A stretch of 64,000 nt of DNA from Natranaeroarchaeum sulfidigenes (GCF_017094485.1 NZ_CP064786.1:2608788-2672787); one strand, 5' to 3'; numbered from the stretch's first letter, positions 16,648 through 25,107 are shown. The notes: generated from the letters alone by a model not told the origin. Numbers and translations: made by a program.

Positions 16648-17280
16648 TCAGAACGGAACGGCATCGGGCAGCGGGAGCATCGGGACAACGAACATCCCCA
16701 GAATCGTCATCGCACCGATCAGCATCGGGAAGGCGATGATGGCAAGGTTGGTCTCACTGACCAGTCGTTTGAGATCCGGGTACATGGTCGAGAGTGACGG
16801 CGTCGAGCTCTTGCTGAGGATCGCCAGTTCAAGCCCGAACAGGATAACTGTCGCGCTCGCCGAAACCATACAGAACGGGCAGATTTCACCGATCGGCACT
16901 AGCTGCAGGTAGACGAAGTACGCGGAGAACGCGACGCCGCTTGCCGTGATCGGTGTGAGAATCTTGATGATAAGCGGGTGACGGGTGTCGAACCACCAGA
17001 GCGTCAGGCCGAGCGTACCCAGATAGTACACCGCGCCGAGGGTGGCCAGTGGAATGCCGAAGACGTAGGCCCACGGGCTGGTAATGACCTCGATGCTGCC
17101 CTGCACCGGAGCATCAGCGGGTATTGCGGGAAGTGCGAACATATGGATAGCCGTCAGCATGATGCTAACGAGCCAGCCGACGACCGCGACGACTCCGAAT
17201 ATGCCGAATAGAACCGACACACGTGAAGAGTATTCCCAGTCGTAGTCGAATGCCTGAATCGTGCGAGTGTGCGTTGCCAT
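16648..17280 (-). CDS. VKOR-like membrane protein with a single CxxC pair
   Basis: This is a 210-residue integral membrane protein starting MATHTRTIQAFDYDWE. Four to five helices cover residues 22-50, 68-98, 103-130, 134-158 and 180-203. The CPFC motif (C134, C137) at a helix start and the SPWAYVFGIPLATLGAVYY segment match the vitamin K epoxide reductase family, which re-oxidises disulfide carriers using a quinone. The second, loop cysteine pair found in typical VKORs is missing and there is no fused thioredoxin domain. Upstream in-frame codons to 17376 are less likely because a TTTAATA-like box lies just before 17280. It is divergent from the MFS gene. Confidence 0.82.
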   Translation of the reverse strand: MATHTRTIQAFDYDWEYSSRVSVLFGIFGVVAVVGWLVSIMLTAIHMFALPAIPADAPVQGSIEVITSPWAYVFGIPLATLGAVYYLGTLGLTLWWFDTRHPLIIKILTPITASGVAFSAYFVYLQLVPIGEICPFCMVSASATVILFGLELAILSKSSTPSLSTMYPDLKRLVSETNLAIIAFPMLIGAMTILGMFVVPMLPLPDAVPF

Positions 17281-17563
17281 ACACGAGATAGTACGTCTAC
17301 GGAGTATTAAAGAATTGTGCTTTATTCCCAATATAGTGTACCACAGCACAGACTGTTTTACAGCCAATCGTCCCATTAGCGTTTTGAGGTCTCTAAACCA
17401 CTATATACGCCACCTCACGTCCCTCGACACCAGGTGTTGTGCAGAGAAAGAACAACACCGGTTACAGAGCCCGGTATCCAAACACCCATGTCGCATCCGT
17501 CCATCGTTTCGATCAAGACGGAATGTTGCCTTCCAAGAGTACCGCGGCAGAGTACCCAGATCG

Positions 17564-18874
17564 ATGAGGAACCTGCTCGGCGTCAATCCGCAGGTGCTTG
17601 CACTCGCGCTCGCGCGGATGTCCGAGTCCGTCGGGAACTCGTTTCTCATCGTCGTTCTGCCGCTGTTCATTGCCAGCGAGTTCGTCACCGGCGCGACGTT
17701 CGGGCTGACCGAGGTGTTCATTACCGGGCTGGTGCTCTCGATTTTTGGGTTCGTCAACAGTCCGCTCCAGCCGTTTACAGGACGCCTGTCCGATCGAACC
17801 GGCAGGCGGAAGATCTACGTTCTGTTCGGGCTAGTCCTGATCGCAGTCGCGAGCTTCGCGTACTCGCTGGCCTCCACCTACTGGCATCTGATCGTGTTGC
17901 GGGTCTTCCAGGGCGTCGCGGGCGCATTCATCATCCCGACGACCGTCGCGCTGGTCAACGACCTCGCGACCGACGAGAACCGCGGCGGGAACATGGGGAC
18001 GTACAACACGTTCCGACTGGTCGGGTTTGGCGTCGGTCCGATCGCCGCCGGTGGTGTCGTCGCGGCGGGGCCGTACTCGATCCCGCTCGGCGCGACGACG
18101 CTCTCGATCACCGGCTTCGACGCCGCTTTTTACTTCGCGGCGTCGACGGCGACGCTCGCGTTCGTTCTCGTGCTCGGACTGATCCGGGACCCGGACATCG
18201 AGCCCAGTGAACCCGAGGGGTCAGCACTCGACAGCTTTCAGGTGTTCGACCGGACCGGCACACAGCTGTTCGATCCGGTGTTTGCCCTCGGTATCGTCTC
18301 CTTCTTCATGGCCGTCGGGATCGCAGTCTTTGCGACACTCGGGGATATCGTGAACACCGAGCTAAATCAGGGTCCCGAGATGTTCGGCCTGCAGTTTGCC
18401 GCGTTCGTCCTCGCCCAGATCTTCCTGCAGGCACCGATCGGACGCGCGACGGACTTCTACGGCCGGAAGGCGTTTATCGTGGCCGGGACAATCCTGCTCG
18501 TTCCGACGACGCTGGTACAGGGGCTTGTCCCCGACCTTGCGCTGGCAGGAATGTCGGATTCGTGGGTGATGTTCGCCGCTCGATTCCTGCAGGGTGTTGC
18601 AGGGGCGATGGTCTTTGCCCCCGCACTTGCACTCGCAGGTGATATCGCTCCCGACGGCGAGTCCGGATCAACACTCTCGGTGCTCACGATGGCCTTCGGG
18701 TTCGGCGTCGCCGCCGGACCGCTACTGTCGGGCATCCTCGTCGCGTGGGGATTCGTCGTCCCCTTTGCCTTTGCCGCCGCGCTCGCCGGGATCGGTGTCG
18801 TGGTCGTCCTGACACAGGTTGACGAGGTCAACGCGCCCCGCCGAGCAGTCCCGCTGGTCGGCAAGGTGACGTGA
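17564..18874 (+). CDS. Major facilitator superfamily transporter
   Basis: The protein has 436 residues from ATG 17564 (MRNLLGVNPQVLALALARM), with 12 predicted helices. GRLSDRTGRRKIYV between helices 2 and 3 is the MFS signature loop, and GRATDFYGRKAFIV is its counterpart in the second half. The type is a proton-driven efflux permease, possibly for drugs; the substrate is unknown. The frame is open a further 100 codons upstream, but that part is not hydrophobic or MFS-like and overlaps the divergent VKOR promoter region. It ends 53 bases before the ubiquitin-like gene, which has its own TATA box. Confidence 0.9.
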   Translation: MRNLLGVNPQVLALALARMSESVGNSFLIVVLPLFIASEFVTGATFGLTEVFITGLVLSIFGFVNSPLQPFTGRLSDRTGRRKIYVLFGLVLIAVASFAYSLASTYWHLIVLRVFQGVAGAFIIPTTVALVNDLATDENRGGNMGTYNTFRLVGFGVGPIAAGGVVAAGPYSIPLGATTLSITGFDAAFYFAASTATLAFVLVLGLIRDPDIEPSEPEGSALDSFQVFDRTGTQLFDPVFALGIVSFFMAVGIAVFATLGDIVNTELNQGPEMFGLQFAAFVLAQIFLQAPIGRATDFYGRKAFIVAGTILLVPTTLVQGLVPDLALAGMSDSWVMFAARFLQGVAGAMVFAPALALAGDIAPDGESGSTLSVLTMAFGFGVAAGPLLSGILVAWGFVVPFAFAAALAGIGVVVVLTQVDEVNAPRRAVPLVGKVT

Positions 18875-18897
18875 CGCCACGACGTCCGCGCGATTCG

Positions 18898-18905
18898 TTT
18901 TATAT
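18898..18905 (+). promoter_or_regulatory. TATA box of the ubiquitin-like (MoaD/SAMP) gene
   Basis: TTTTATAT sits 23-30 bases ahead of the ATG at 18928, as for a leaderless transcript. Confidence 0.55.
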
Positions 18906-18927
18906 CTCTGCAGTGCCAGCATTGCGT

Positions 18928-19203
18928 ATGGAGATCGAGATCCGTTCGTTCGCCAGTTTCCGCGAGGCACTCGGCCAGAAAACGCTCAACCGGACGGCTC
19001 CCGACGGCGCGACCGTCGGCGATGTCCTCCGCGAGCTCGCCGAGGAGTACCCGGATCTGGAAGTGTTCGAGGCGGACGGCACACCGCGGGAGTACATCAC
19101 GGTGATGAAAAACGGGAAAGACGTCGTACACATGGACGGGATGGAGACGGCGCTCGACGACGGCGATACGATCAGCGCGTTCCCGCCGGTCGCTGGCGGC
19201 TGA
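18928..19203 (+). CDS. MoaD/ubiquitin-like small modifier protein ending in GG
   Basis: This is a 91-residue beta-grasp protein (MEIEIRSFASFREALGQKT) with the C-terminus FPPVAGG. The terminal diglycine is the site that an E1-like enzyme adenylates, for thiocarboxylation (MoaD, sulfur donor to molybdopterin) or for conjugation to lysines (SAMP). It resembles haloarchaeal SAMP1/MoaD proteins. Its position six genes from a tungsten-pterin enzyme suits a molybdopterin role; a protein-tagging role is equally possible. A TATA box 23 bases upstream supports the ATG. It faces a second beta-grasp gene, 6 bases apart. Confidence 0.88.
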   Translation: MEIEIRSFASFREALGQKTLNRTAPDGATVGDVLRELAEEYPDLEVFEADGTPREYITVMKNGKDVVHMDGMETALDDGDTISAFPPVAGG

Positions 19204-19209
19204 GCCAAT

Positions 19210-19584
19210 TCAACAGCAGTAGATAAACGGGTAGACGAGCGCGACGCGGTCACCATCCGAGAGTTCCGTATCCAGGCCGTCGAGATGTTCGTTGAACGTT
19301 CCGTTAACGACGACCCGGGCGTACCGTCTGGTCTGCTCTCCTTCGGGGTTTTTGGCGTACTTCCCCGGAAGCTCGTCGAGCTGTGGTGCCCACCCCCGTG
19401 TGGTCGCCTCGTCTTCGGTGTCGGCGATCAGCATCTCTCGCACGTCGTACTCCGCGAAGAACGCATCGAGGAACTCGCGAAGCGTCTGTCCCTCGAACCG
19501 ATACTCCAGTCGGCCGGTACCAACTTTCGACCGGACGTGACCGGTACAGCGAACCTGTACGGTGGTTTCTACTGCTCTGGACAT
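19210..19584 (-). CDS. MoaD/ThiS-like beta-grasp protein ending in Cys-Cys
   Basis: From ATG 19584 (MSRAVETTVQVRCTGHVRSK) the protein has about 124 residues. The pattern FEGQTLREFLDAFFAEYDV, then RYARVVVNGTF, then LSDGDRVALVYPF is that of the ubiquitin/MoaD fold: a strand, a helix, and a late strand leading to the C-terminus. The usual GG tail is replaced by YPFIYCC, so normal E1 chemistry is not expected. An insertion of about 30 residues (TEDEATTRGWAPQLDELPGKY) is also unusual. Longer starts up to 19656 are possible. It lies tail to tail with the SAMP/MoaD gene and upstream of the tungsto-enzyme neighbourhood. Confidence 0.75.
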   Translation of the reverse strand: MSRAVETTVQVRCTGHVRSKVGTGRLEYRFEGQTLREFLDAFFAEYDVREMLIADTEDEATTRGWAPQLDELPGKYAKNPEGEQTRRYARVVVNGTFNEHLDGLDTELSDGDRVALVYPFIYCC

Positions 19585-19735
19585 CTCCGTGGAGCGCTCG
19601 TTCGATCGCCGGGCGCGCTGTCGTGTCTCCCCCATACATCGTTCTACGACGTACACCTGAAAGCAGCTAGTGCCGAAGATGTTCGGTCACTCGGGCGGCG
19701 GTATCTTTTCTTTCCAAGGAGCCCACAGTAGCCGT

Positions 19736-20113
19736 ATGGACGAGATCGAGCTGTACATCCCCGAGGGAATCGTCGACGCGCTGCCGGCGGACGGCGAAGA
19801 GACGAAACAGGATATGGGCCGAGCAATCGAGGGCTGGGAACGCGAGCTCAACGCCGCGCTCGCCGACGACGAGATGGGGGCGGTGGTGGACATAATCGAC
19901 CACTTCGAGGAGCGCTGGGAGGCCTACGACGAGTACGTCGTCGAGTTGCGCGCGTGGGGCCAGTCGCCGATCTACGCGATGGGATGGCGGGATCTTCACG
20001 CCGCCGTCATCCACCAGCTCTACGATCACGACGAGCTCGCAAAGCGAATCGACCGCGAGCGCAACGCTCGCATCGTCGACGACGGGATCAGGCACGGCGG
20101 CGGGCCCTCGTGA
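19736..20113 (+). CDS. Haloarchaeal protein of unknown function (125 residues)
   Basis: The protein starts MDEIELYIPEGIVDALPADGEETKQDMG and is mostly helical and acidic, with a Trp/Tyr-rich centre (FEERWEAYDEYVVELRAWGQSP) and a basic-acidic tail. No domain is recognised. It is the first of three short same-strand genes (next start 44 bases on) that end convergent with the AOR-side genes. The shared spacing suggests a small operon. The ATG at 19736 follows a GTATCTTTTC stretch that could be part of a promoter. Function unknown. Confidence 0.72.
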   Translation: MDEIELYIPEGIVDALPADGEETKQDMGRAIEGWERELNAALADDEMGAVVDIIDHFEERWEAYDEYVVELRAWGQSPIYAMGWRDLHAAVIHQLYDHDELAKRIDRERNARIVDDGIRHGGGPS

Positions 20114-20156
20114 TGGCTGGACCGCTCCTCCCGTGGCTTGCACAGGTGGCTCCGCA

Positions 20157-20417
20157 ATGATCGAGCGCGAACGCAGCTATCGCGGTGTATCCGCCAGAGC
20201 CCTCGTTGGCTATCTGGATAACCTCGGCGGCGAGCGGGTCGACGATCGAACCGTCGAGGGCGAGGACTGGCGCGCCTCCGTCTCGGAATCGAAAGTGAGC
20301 GTTGGCCCCTCGATGACGCTCACCGAAACAACGGTCACGTTCGAGGGCGAGCGCGCGGAGACGCTGGACTCGCTGATCGAGAAGTTCTCACAGAAGGCGA
20401 TCCGCGCCGGGGGGTAG
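20157..20417 (+). CDS. Haloarchaeal protein of unknown function (86 residues)
   Basis: The protein starts MIERERSYRGVSARALVGYLDNLGGE and has a helix followed by beta strands with alternating hydrophobics (SVSESKVSVGPSMTLTETTVTFEGE), ending IRAGG. The fold cannot be named with confidence. It is the second gene in the 19736-20797 set, with only 8 bases to the next start, so translation is probably linked. Its terminal GG is worth noting beside two MoaD-like genes, but the preceding region is not beta-grasp-like. Confidence 0.7.
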   Translation: MIERERSYRGVSARALVGYLDNLGGERVDDRTVEGEDWRASVSESKVSVGPSMTLTETTVTFEGERAETLDSLIEKFSQKAIRAGG

Positions 20418-20425
20418 CTCCGGGA

Positions 20426-20797
20426 ATGGCCGATTCCGAGCGCACGCATCCGATCGAGGGCCAGACCGTACTACTCGCCGGAGCGCGTGCCAGCGTTACC
20501 CTCACCCGGCTTTCGGCGCTCCTCGAACGGGCCCAGCAACAGCTCGTCGGTCGGTACGCCGAGTATGAAAGACGCTTCGAGCGCGTCGACGGTGCAGAGG
20601 GCCGAAACTACTTTCTCGCACCGGAGGGCCACTGGGCAGAGGTGGGTGAGGACCTCGATCTCACAGACCGCGAGGCCGACGCGCTCAGACGCGCTCACGA
20701 AGCGCAGTTCCTCCGGGACGGCCGGACCGTCGGTCGACGTGAGGAGTTCGAGACGAGCGTCGAGATCAGGGAACCAGTCGCTATCGCCCCGCCGTGA
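20426..20797 (+). CDS. Haloarchaeal protein of unknown function (123 residues)
   Basis: The protein starts MADSERTHPIEGQTVLLAGARASVTLTR. A long helix (LLERAQQQLVGRYAEYERRFERVDG) is followed by the segment NYFLAPEGHWAEVGEDL and another charged helix. There is no membrane segment or metal motif. It is the last of three tightly spaced genes and converges with the gene at 20807. I do not recognise a family; its conservation next to AOR could be checked in related genomes. Confidence 0.7.
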   Translation: MADSERTHPIEGQTVLLAGARASVTLTRLSALLERAQQQLVGRYAEYERRFERVDGAEGRNYFLAPEGHWAEVGEDLDLTDREADALRRAHEAQFLRDGRTVGRREEFETSVEIREPVAIAPP

Positions 20798-20806
20798 CGC
20801 GGTTGC

Positions 20807-21163
20807 TCAGGGGGTCGTGATCGTGTCGACGACCCGCTCGGAGAACTCTAGTTCGGTCAACTCCCCGTTGTGTAGCTCGTCGATCCATTCGGCCTCTACG
20901 TACCAGCGGCCCTTTTTGTTGCCCTCGAAGTCGGTAACGAGCGCGTCGATATCCGCACCCGACCAGTCCTCGGCGTGCAGGTCGCGAAAGACGTTGATCA
21001 CCCGGCCGACCTCACGATGGGGAACGACGCTTTCGGAGTCGGCAGCAATGGACTCGTAGCTGAGCTCGTAGCCGTCGGCCGTTTCGGTCACCTCGTCGAC
21101 GTAGACGCCGTGGCTGGTGAGGCGTGATTCTACTCGAAACTCGAAATCGTCCGTGTCGTTCAT
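20807..21163 (-). CDS. Haloarchaeal protein of unknown function (118 residues)
   Basis: From ATG 21163 the protein starts MNDTDDFEFRVESRLTSHGVYVDEV and contains VVPHREVGRVINVFRDLH and a late GNKKGRWYVEAEWIDEL segment, consistent with an alpha/beta fold. It lies 14 bases downstream of the AOR stop in the same direction, so it is probably co-transcribed with the oxidoreductase. Longer in-frame starts upstream overlap AOR and give an arginine-rich leader unlike a haloarchaeal protein. No function is assigned. Confidence 0.72.
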   Translation of the reverse strand: MNDTDDFEFRVESRLTSHGVYVDEVTETADGYELSYESIAADSESVVPHREVGRVINVFRDLHAEDWSGADIDALVTDFEGNKKGRWYVEAEWIDELHNGELTELEFSERVVDTITTP

Positions 21164-21177
21164 ACATAGGGGGGCGG

Positions 21178-23112
21178 TCAGTCGTCGGCCGGTGCCGCCG
21201 AGTCTCCCGCGGAGACGCCAGTGCCCGGGCCGATGTCGATGCCGAGGTCGTCGAGCTTTTCGTCCGGTACGACGCCGTCGACCCACTCTCGAACCTCGTA
21301 GTACTCGTCTTTGAGCTGGTCGAGTTCGGCCAGTTGGCCCTCACTACCGCCCTGTGCGGGGATGGCGTCCTCGTGGCCCTCGACGAACCGGCCGGGCAGG
21401 TCGTCGTCCGCGCCGTCGAAGCCGGCGAGGTTGTTGTAGTAGCGTTCGAGGTTGTAGATGCGCTCGCCCGCCTCCATCAGCTCCTCTTCGGTGACGTCAC
21501 GGCCGGTCATGCCGTTGTACTGGAGGACGTACTCCTCGATCCCCTCGGCGAAGGCGTTGAACTTGCAGATGTCGAACGAATCCGAGATGGCGTGCAGATC
21601 CTGAAAGAGCGCACAGAGTTCGCCTTTCCCCTCCGGGTCATGTGGGTCGACTTGCTCGGGAATGCCGAGAATCTCCGCGGCGGGCGTGTAGCCCCGAAGG
21701 TGGCAGGCCCCGCGGTTCGAGGTGGCGTAGCCGATCGCCATCCCTTTCATGCAGCGCGGGTCGTAGGCGGCCATCGTCTGGCCTTTCACCGCCAGCGAGT
21801 TCCCTTCGGCGTCGAACTCGTCTTCCAGGTGTGCCGGGCCGCCAGCGAGGTGGTCGCCGAGATCGTCCGACCGGTGGGCGATCCGACCGAGCATGTCGAT
21901 CATCGTCTCGGTGTCGCCCCAATCCAGGCCATCTCCTATGTCGTCGAACTTCCCCTCGTCGGTCATCTCCATGGCCATCGCCATGGTGTTGCCCGCGTCG
22001 ATGGTGTCGATGCCGAGGTCGTTACAGCGATCGATCATCACTGTGGTCGCCTCGGCGTCGGTCTGTCCGGAGTTCGGGCCAAGCGCCCAGCCGGACTCGT
22101 ACTCGAAGGACTCCATCCGGACGTTCAGCTCCTCGCCTTTGTGCTGGGTCTGGACCTCGACTTCCTTCTTGCAGGCGACCGGACAGGAGTGACAGGTCGG
22201 CTCGTCGACCAGAATGTTCTCCCGGACGTGCTCGCCCGAGACCAGTTCGGCGTCGAGGTCGCCGCCCTCGGACTCGCGCATCGACCGGGTCGACGTGTAC
22301 TTCGCGTTCTTGGTCGGCAGACCGTCCATCTCCTCGGTGAGGTTCATCAGGACGTTGGTACCGTACACCGACAGCCCCCCCTTGTTGGGGCCGGTCACGT
22401 CGGACTCCTGGATGAGCTGCATCGCCTGCTTGTGTCCCTCGCGGAACGTCTCCTGATCGGCGGGCTTTGGCATCCGAGTCTGGGATTTGACGACGACCGC
22501 CTTGAGGTTCTTCGAGCCCATCACCGCGCCAGTGCCGCCACGGCCCGAGGCCCGGTCGTCCTCGTTGACGATACAGGCGTACCGGACCTGATTCTCGCCG
22601 CCCGGCCCGATCGCCATGATCGAGAGGTTCTTGCCGTACTGGCCGTCGATCTCGTCTTCGACCGTCTCGACGGTCTCGTGGACGCCGCTTCCCCACAGAT
22701 GCGAGGCATCGCGGAGCTCGACCTCGCCGTCCTCGACGTAGGCATACACCGGCTCCTCGGCTTTGCCCTCGAACAGCAGGCCGTCGAAGCCAGCCCACTT
22801 CAGGCGCGCGCCCGACCAGCCGCCGTGGTGGGAGTCGGTTACCTGCCCTCTGATCGGTGACTTCGTACAGACCGCGATCCGTCCACTCATCGTCGTCTGG
22901 GTTCCCGTCAGGGGCCCGTTCATGAACGCGATCAGGTTATCGGGGCCCAGCGGATCGACGTCCGGCCCCTGCTCGAAGACGTACTTGACGCCCAGCCCAC
23001 GGGCCCCAATGTACTTTTTTGCGTCTTCGTCATCGATCCCCTCGTAGTTCACCTCGCCCTCGCTGAGGTCGATCCGTGCCACGTGATCGTGGAATCCGCC
23101 CAAATCTGTCAT
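21178..23112 (-). CDS. Aldehyde ferredoxin oxidoreductase family tungsto-enzyme
   Basis: This is a 644-residue AOR-family enzyme, expected to oxidise aldehydes (or a related substrate) with ferredoxin, using a tungsten-bispterin cofactor and one 4Fe-4S cluster. The cluster ligands are C307, C310 and C314 (TCHSCPVAC) plus C516 in SFDICKF. The N-terminal domain contains GARGLGVKYV and GPLTG, and RGGTGAVMGSKNLKA (191-205) is a pterin-contact motif. The C-terminus is a glycine/alanine-rich disordered tail. A 2Fe-2S ferredoxin gene lies just upstream (23197-23523) and a small gene follows 14 bases after. The substrate is not predictable among AOR, FOR and GAPOR classes. Confidence 0.93.
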   Translation of the reverse strand: MTDLGGFHDHVARIDLSEGEVNYEGIDDEDAKKYIGARGLGVKYVFEQGPDVDPLGPDNLIAFMNGPLTGTQTTMSGRIAVCTKSPIRGQVTDSHHGGWSGARLKWAGFDGLLFEGKAEEPVYAYVEDGEVELRDASHLWGSGVHETVETVEDEIDGQYGKNLSIMAIGPGGENQVRYACIVNEDDRASGRGGTGAVMGSKNLKAVVVKSQTRMPKPADQETFREGHKQAMQLIQESDVTGPNKGGLSVYGTNVLMNLTEEMDGLPTKNAKYTSTRSMRESEGGDLDAELVSGEHVRENILVDEPTCHSCPVACKKEVEVQTQHKGEELNVRMESFEYESGWALGPNSGQTDAEATTVMIDRCNDLGIDTIDAGNTMAMAMEMTDEGKFDDIGDGLDWGDTETMIDMLGRIAHRSDDLGDHLAGGPAHLEDEFDAEGNSLAVKGQTMAAYDPRCMKGMAIGYATSNRGACHLRGYTPAAEILGIPEQVDPHDPEGKGELCALFQDLHAISDSFDICKFNAFAEGIEEYVLQYNGMTGRDVTEEELMEAGERIYNLERYYNNLAGFDGADDDLPGRFVEGHEDAIPAQGGSEGQLAELDQLKDEYYEVREWVDGVVPDEKLDDLGIDIGPGTGVSAGDSAAPADD

Positions 23113-23196
23113 GATTATCTATGTTTTATAACTCGGAGGACGACCTACTTAATCGTTCGGTAGTAATTCGCAGGGACGTTTCGCACAAGCAGCGGT

Positions 23197-23523
23197 TTAC
23201 TCCGCGTCGTCGACGTTTTGCCCCCAGAATCCGGGATGTTTTGTCACTGTGAGGTCGCCGTCGACTATCGTCTGACAGGCTAGCCGCAATCCATCATCGC
23301 GGTCGTGGGGCGGGAACGAGAGCCGGCGAAGTTCGCCGTCGGTTGGCTCCCCGGCTGAGCCCTCGACCTCGACCGCACAGGTTCCACATGTCGCCATCCC
23401 GTGGCAGTTCAGGCGGTCGGACAGGCCGTTGTGGGGGCTCTCATTCGCCCGGAGCAGGACGTCGCGGAGGATCTCACCGGCCTCACAGTGTATCTCTCGG
23501 CCGTGGAACCGTACTGTCGGCAT
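23197..23523 (-). CDS. 2Fe-2S plant-type ferredoxin
   Basis: This is a 108-residue ferredoxin starting MPTVRFHGREIHCEAGE. The cluster ligands are C40, C46 and C49 (NCHGMATCGTC) and C83 (ACQ), the plant-type C-x5-C-x2-C...C arrangement. It lies immediately upstream of the AOR gene in the same orientation with an 84-base gap, so it is a candidate electron acceptor for that enzyme. It is shorter than the main haloarchaeal ferredoxin, which carries an acidic N-terminal insertion, so this is a specialised form. Confidence 0.9.
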   Translation of the reverse strand: MPTVRFHGREIHCEAGEILRDVLLRANESPHNGLSDRLNCHGMATCGTCAVEVEGSAGEPTDGELRRLSFPPHDRDDGLRLACQTIVDGDLTVTKHPGFWGQNVDDAE

Positions 23524-23586
23524 GAGGGCGTGTACGACTCCAGAACCCGTATATTTTGGCGTCGCTGTCCCCGTTGCCAGCGATAC

Positions 23587-23754
23587 CTACTCTTCGCCGA
23601 CGTACACCGTCGCGAGTCGTTCCTTGCAGTGCGGACAGTTCAGCGTCTGCCACTTCGTCGGATCGAGGTCGCCGTACGTCTCCGACCGGATCGCGTCCTC
23701 AACTGGGACCGACGTGTCGCAGGTATCACACTCGTAGATGTCCTGAGTAGGCAT
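23587..23754 (-). CDS. Small zinc-ribbon protein (55 residues)
   Basis: The frame from ATG 23754 to TAG 23587 reads MPTQDIYECDTCDTSV near the start and LNCPHCKERLATVYV near the end. Two CxxC pairs about 30 residues apart form a zinc ribbon. It shows the acidic haloarchaeal composition and lies in line with the ferredoxin gene, 63 bases upstream of it, so it may belong to the same transcript. Its role is unknown; zinc-ribbon mini-proteins often bind RNA, DNA or partner enzymes. Confidence 0.8.
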   Translation of the reverse strand: MPTQDIYECDTCDTSVPVEDAIRSETYGDLDPTKWQTLNCPHCKERLATVYVGEE

Positions 23755-23842
23755 GGCGAATCGTTGTCCTCGCGACGGCTTAATTCCCGACGACTACTCG
23801 ACCGACCGGTAGATAAAAACAGCCTCGCATCGCACCCATCGT

Positions 23843-24535
23843 ATGGCGGAGACATCACTCACAGAGCTCCTCGAACGCAACGCCCGTCACGTCGAATCGC
23901 TCGACAGCGACCACTTCGCGGGCGTCGAGGACACACAGGCGCCCGTTGCGGTGTCGATTTGCTGTTCTGACTCGCGGGTTCCTCACGACGGAATGTGGGA
24001 TGTGACGCATCCGGGCTGGCTGTTCACGCCCAGTACGATCGGTAATCAGGTCTGGGACATCCATGACGGCGAGCGCGTCGTCGACGGAAGCCTGTTGTAT
24101 CCGATGATCAACACCAGAACGAACGTCACGCTCGTCGTCGGCCATACCGGCTGCGGGGCCGTGTCCGCCGCGCTCGACGCCGTCCAGAACGGGCCCGGGA
24201 TGGTTCCGGCTGGCATCGAGAAGTGGGTCGATCTGATCGTCCCCGTCGTCGAGGCCGGCCTGAACGACGAGCGGATCGACGCGGACCGGGACGTGAGCCT
24301 GGTCGACCAGCTCGTGGAGTACAACGTCGACCGACAGATCGAGTTCTTGCTGGAGAGCGATGACGTCCCCGAGACGGAGACCGTCTACGGCTTCGTGTAT
24401 GACTTTCAGGGCGTCTACAGCGACGAACGTGGACGTGCGTATCTGGTCAACGCGGACGGCGAAACCGACGTGGCCGCGCTTCGGGAGCTTGCACCCACGA
24501 AGTATCACGACGCGGTCGACCGGCTACTACAGTAG
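23843..24535 (+). CDS. Beta-type carbonic anhydrase
   Basis: This is a 230-residue zinc enzyme interconverting CO2 and bicarbonate. The metal ligands are C41 with D43 and R45 (CCSDSR), H101 and C104 (GHTGCGAV), the classic beta-CA set. The region after residue 120 is helical and supports dimer formation. No signal peptide is present, so it is cytoplasmic. It is monocistronic, divergent from the zinc-ribbon gene. The start ATG 23843 follows a short AT-rich stretch (GATAAAAAC) suited to a leaderless promoter. Confidence 0.93.
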   Translation: MAETSLTELLERNARHVESLDSDHFAGVEDTQAPVAVSICCSDSRVPHDGMWDVTHPGWLFTPSTIGNQVWDIHDGERVVDGSLLYPMINTRTNVTLVVGHTGCGAVSAALDAVQNGPGMVPAGIEKWVDLIVPVVEAGLNDERIDADRDVSLVDQLVEYNVDRQIEFLLESDDVPETETVYGFVYDFQGVYSDERGRAYLVNADGETDVAALRELAPTKYHDAVDRLLQ

Positions 24536-24731
24536 TTCGACCCACACGGACCGGAGGACCGTCCGACCGGTCGCTCGTCATCGTTGATAGCTCGGTGTGT
24601 TACACACCACAGGGCGAATAAACAAATGTTCATAGTATTCTACCCGGAGTAAGACAATGTTTCAAAATATTTGAAGATGCTAAACACGTATCACAACCCT
24701 TATCCGTGTAACCGGCGTCGGTTTGGTTGCA

Positions 24732-24926
24732 ATGGCGAAAGGAAACGTTGATTTCTTCAACGACACAGGCGGCTACGGTTTCATTTCGACGGACGACGCG
24801 GACGATGACGTATTCTTCCACATGGAAGACGTTGGCGGTCCGGACCTCGAAGAAGGCACAGACATCGAATTCGATATCGAACAGGCCCCCAAGGGCCCCC
24901 GGGCGACCAACGTCACCCGACTCTAA
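24732..24926 (+). CDS. cspA: Cold-shock-domain protein
   Basis: This is a 64-residue single cold-shock domain: MAKGNVDFFNDTGGYGFIST holds the RNP1-like motif and DDVFFHMEDV the RNP2-like motif. Such OB-fold proteins bind single-stranded RNA/DNA and act as RNA chaperones. The start at ATG 24732 is preferred over a GTG three codons upstream, which would add only VA. The 196-base upstream region is AT-rich and contains the inverted element TTTCAAAATATTTGAAG (24661-24677); a weak TATA-like CTTATCC lies near 24700. The family is certain. Confidence 0.95.
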   Translation: MAKGNVDFFNDTGGYGFISTDDADDDVFFHMEDVGGPDLEEGTDIEFDIEQAPKGPRATNVTRL

Positions 24927-25107
24927 TTCGGTTCTCCGTTTTCCGACGGCGAATACGAACGATATTTTATTTCGGACTCACCCCGAACAGTGACGACGCT
25001 GTCGGAGCGGCCAAACAAGTAGGACCGACGCTATATTGCTCTCTCGGTAGCGGTCGCTCACCACCGTGACCGTGCCTATGAAGTTCGTTCTGTCCGTAGT
25101 ATACACG

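Noticed and set aside
21124-22860. 578-codon plus-strand frame opposite AOR
   Set aside because: The minus-strand product has the full AOR cofactor motifs; the plus frame is its mirror.
24661-24677. TTTCAAAATATTTGAAG upstream of the cold-shock gene as another copy of the phased motif
   Set aside because: It is palindromic but lacks the CTWCR core and stands alone without 21-22 bp repeats.
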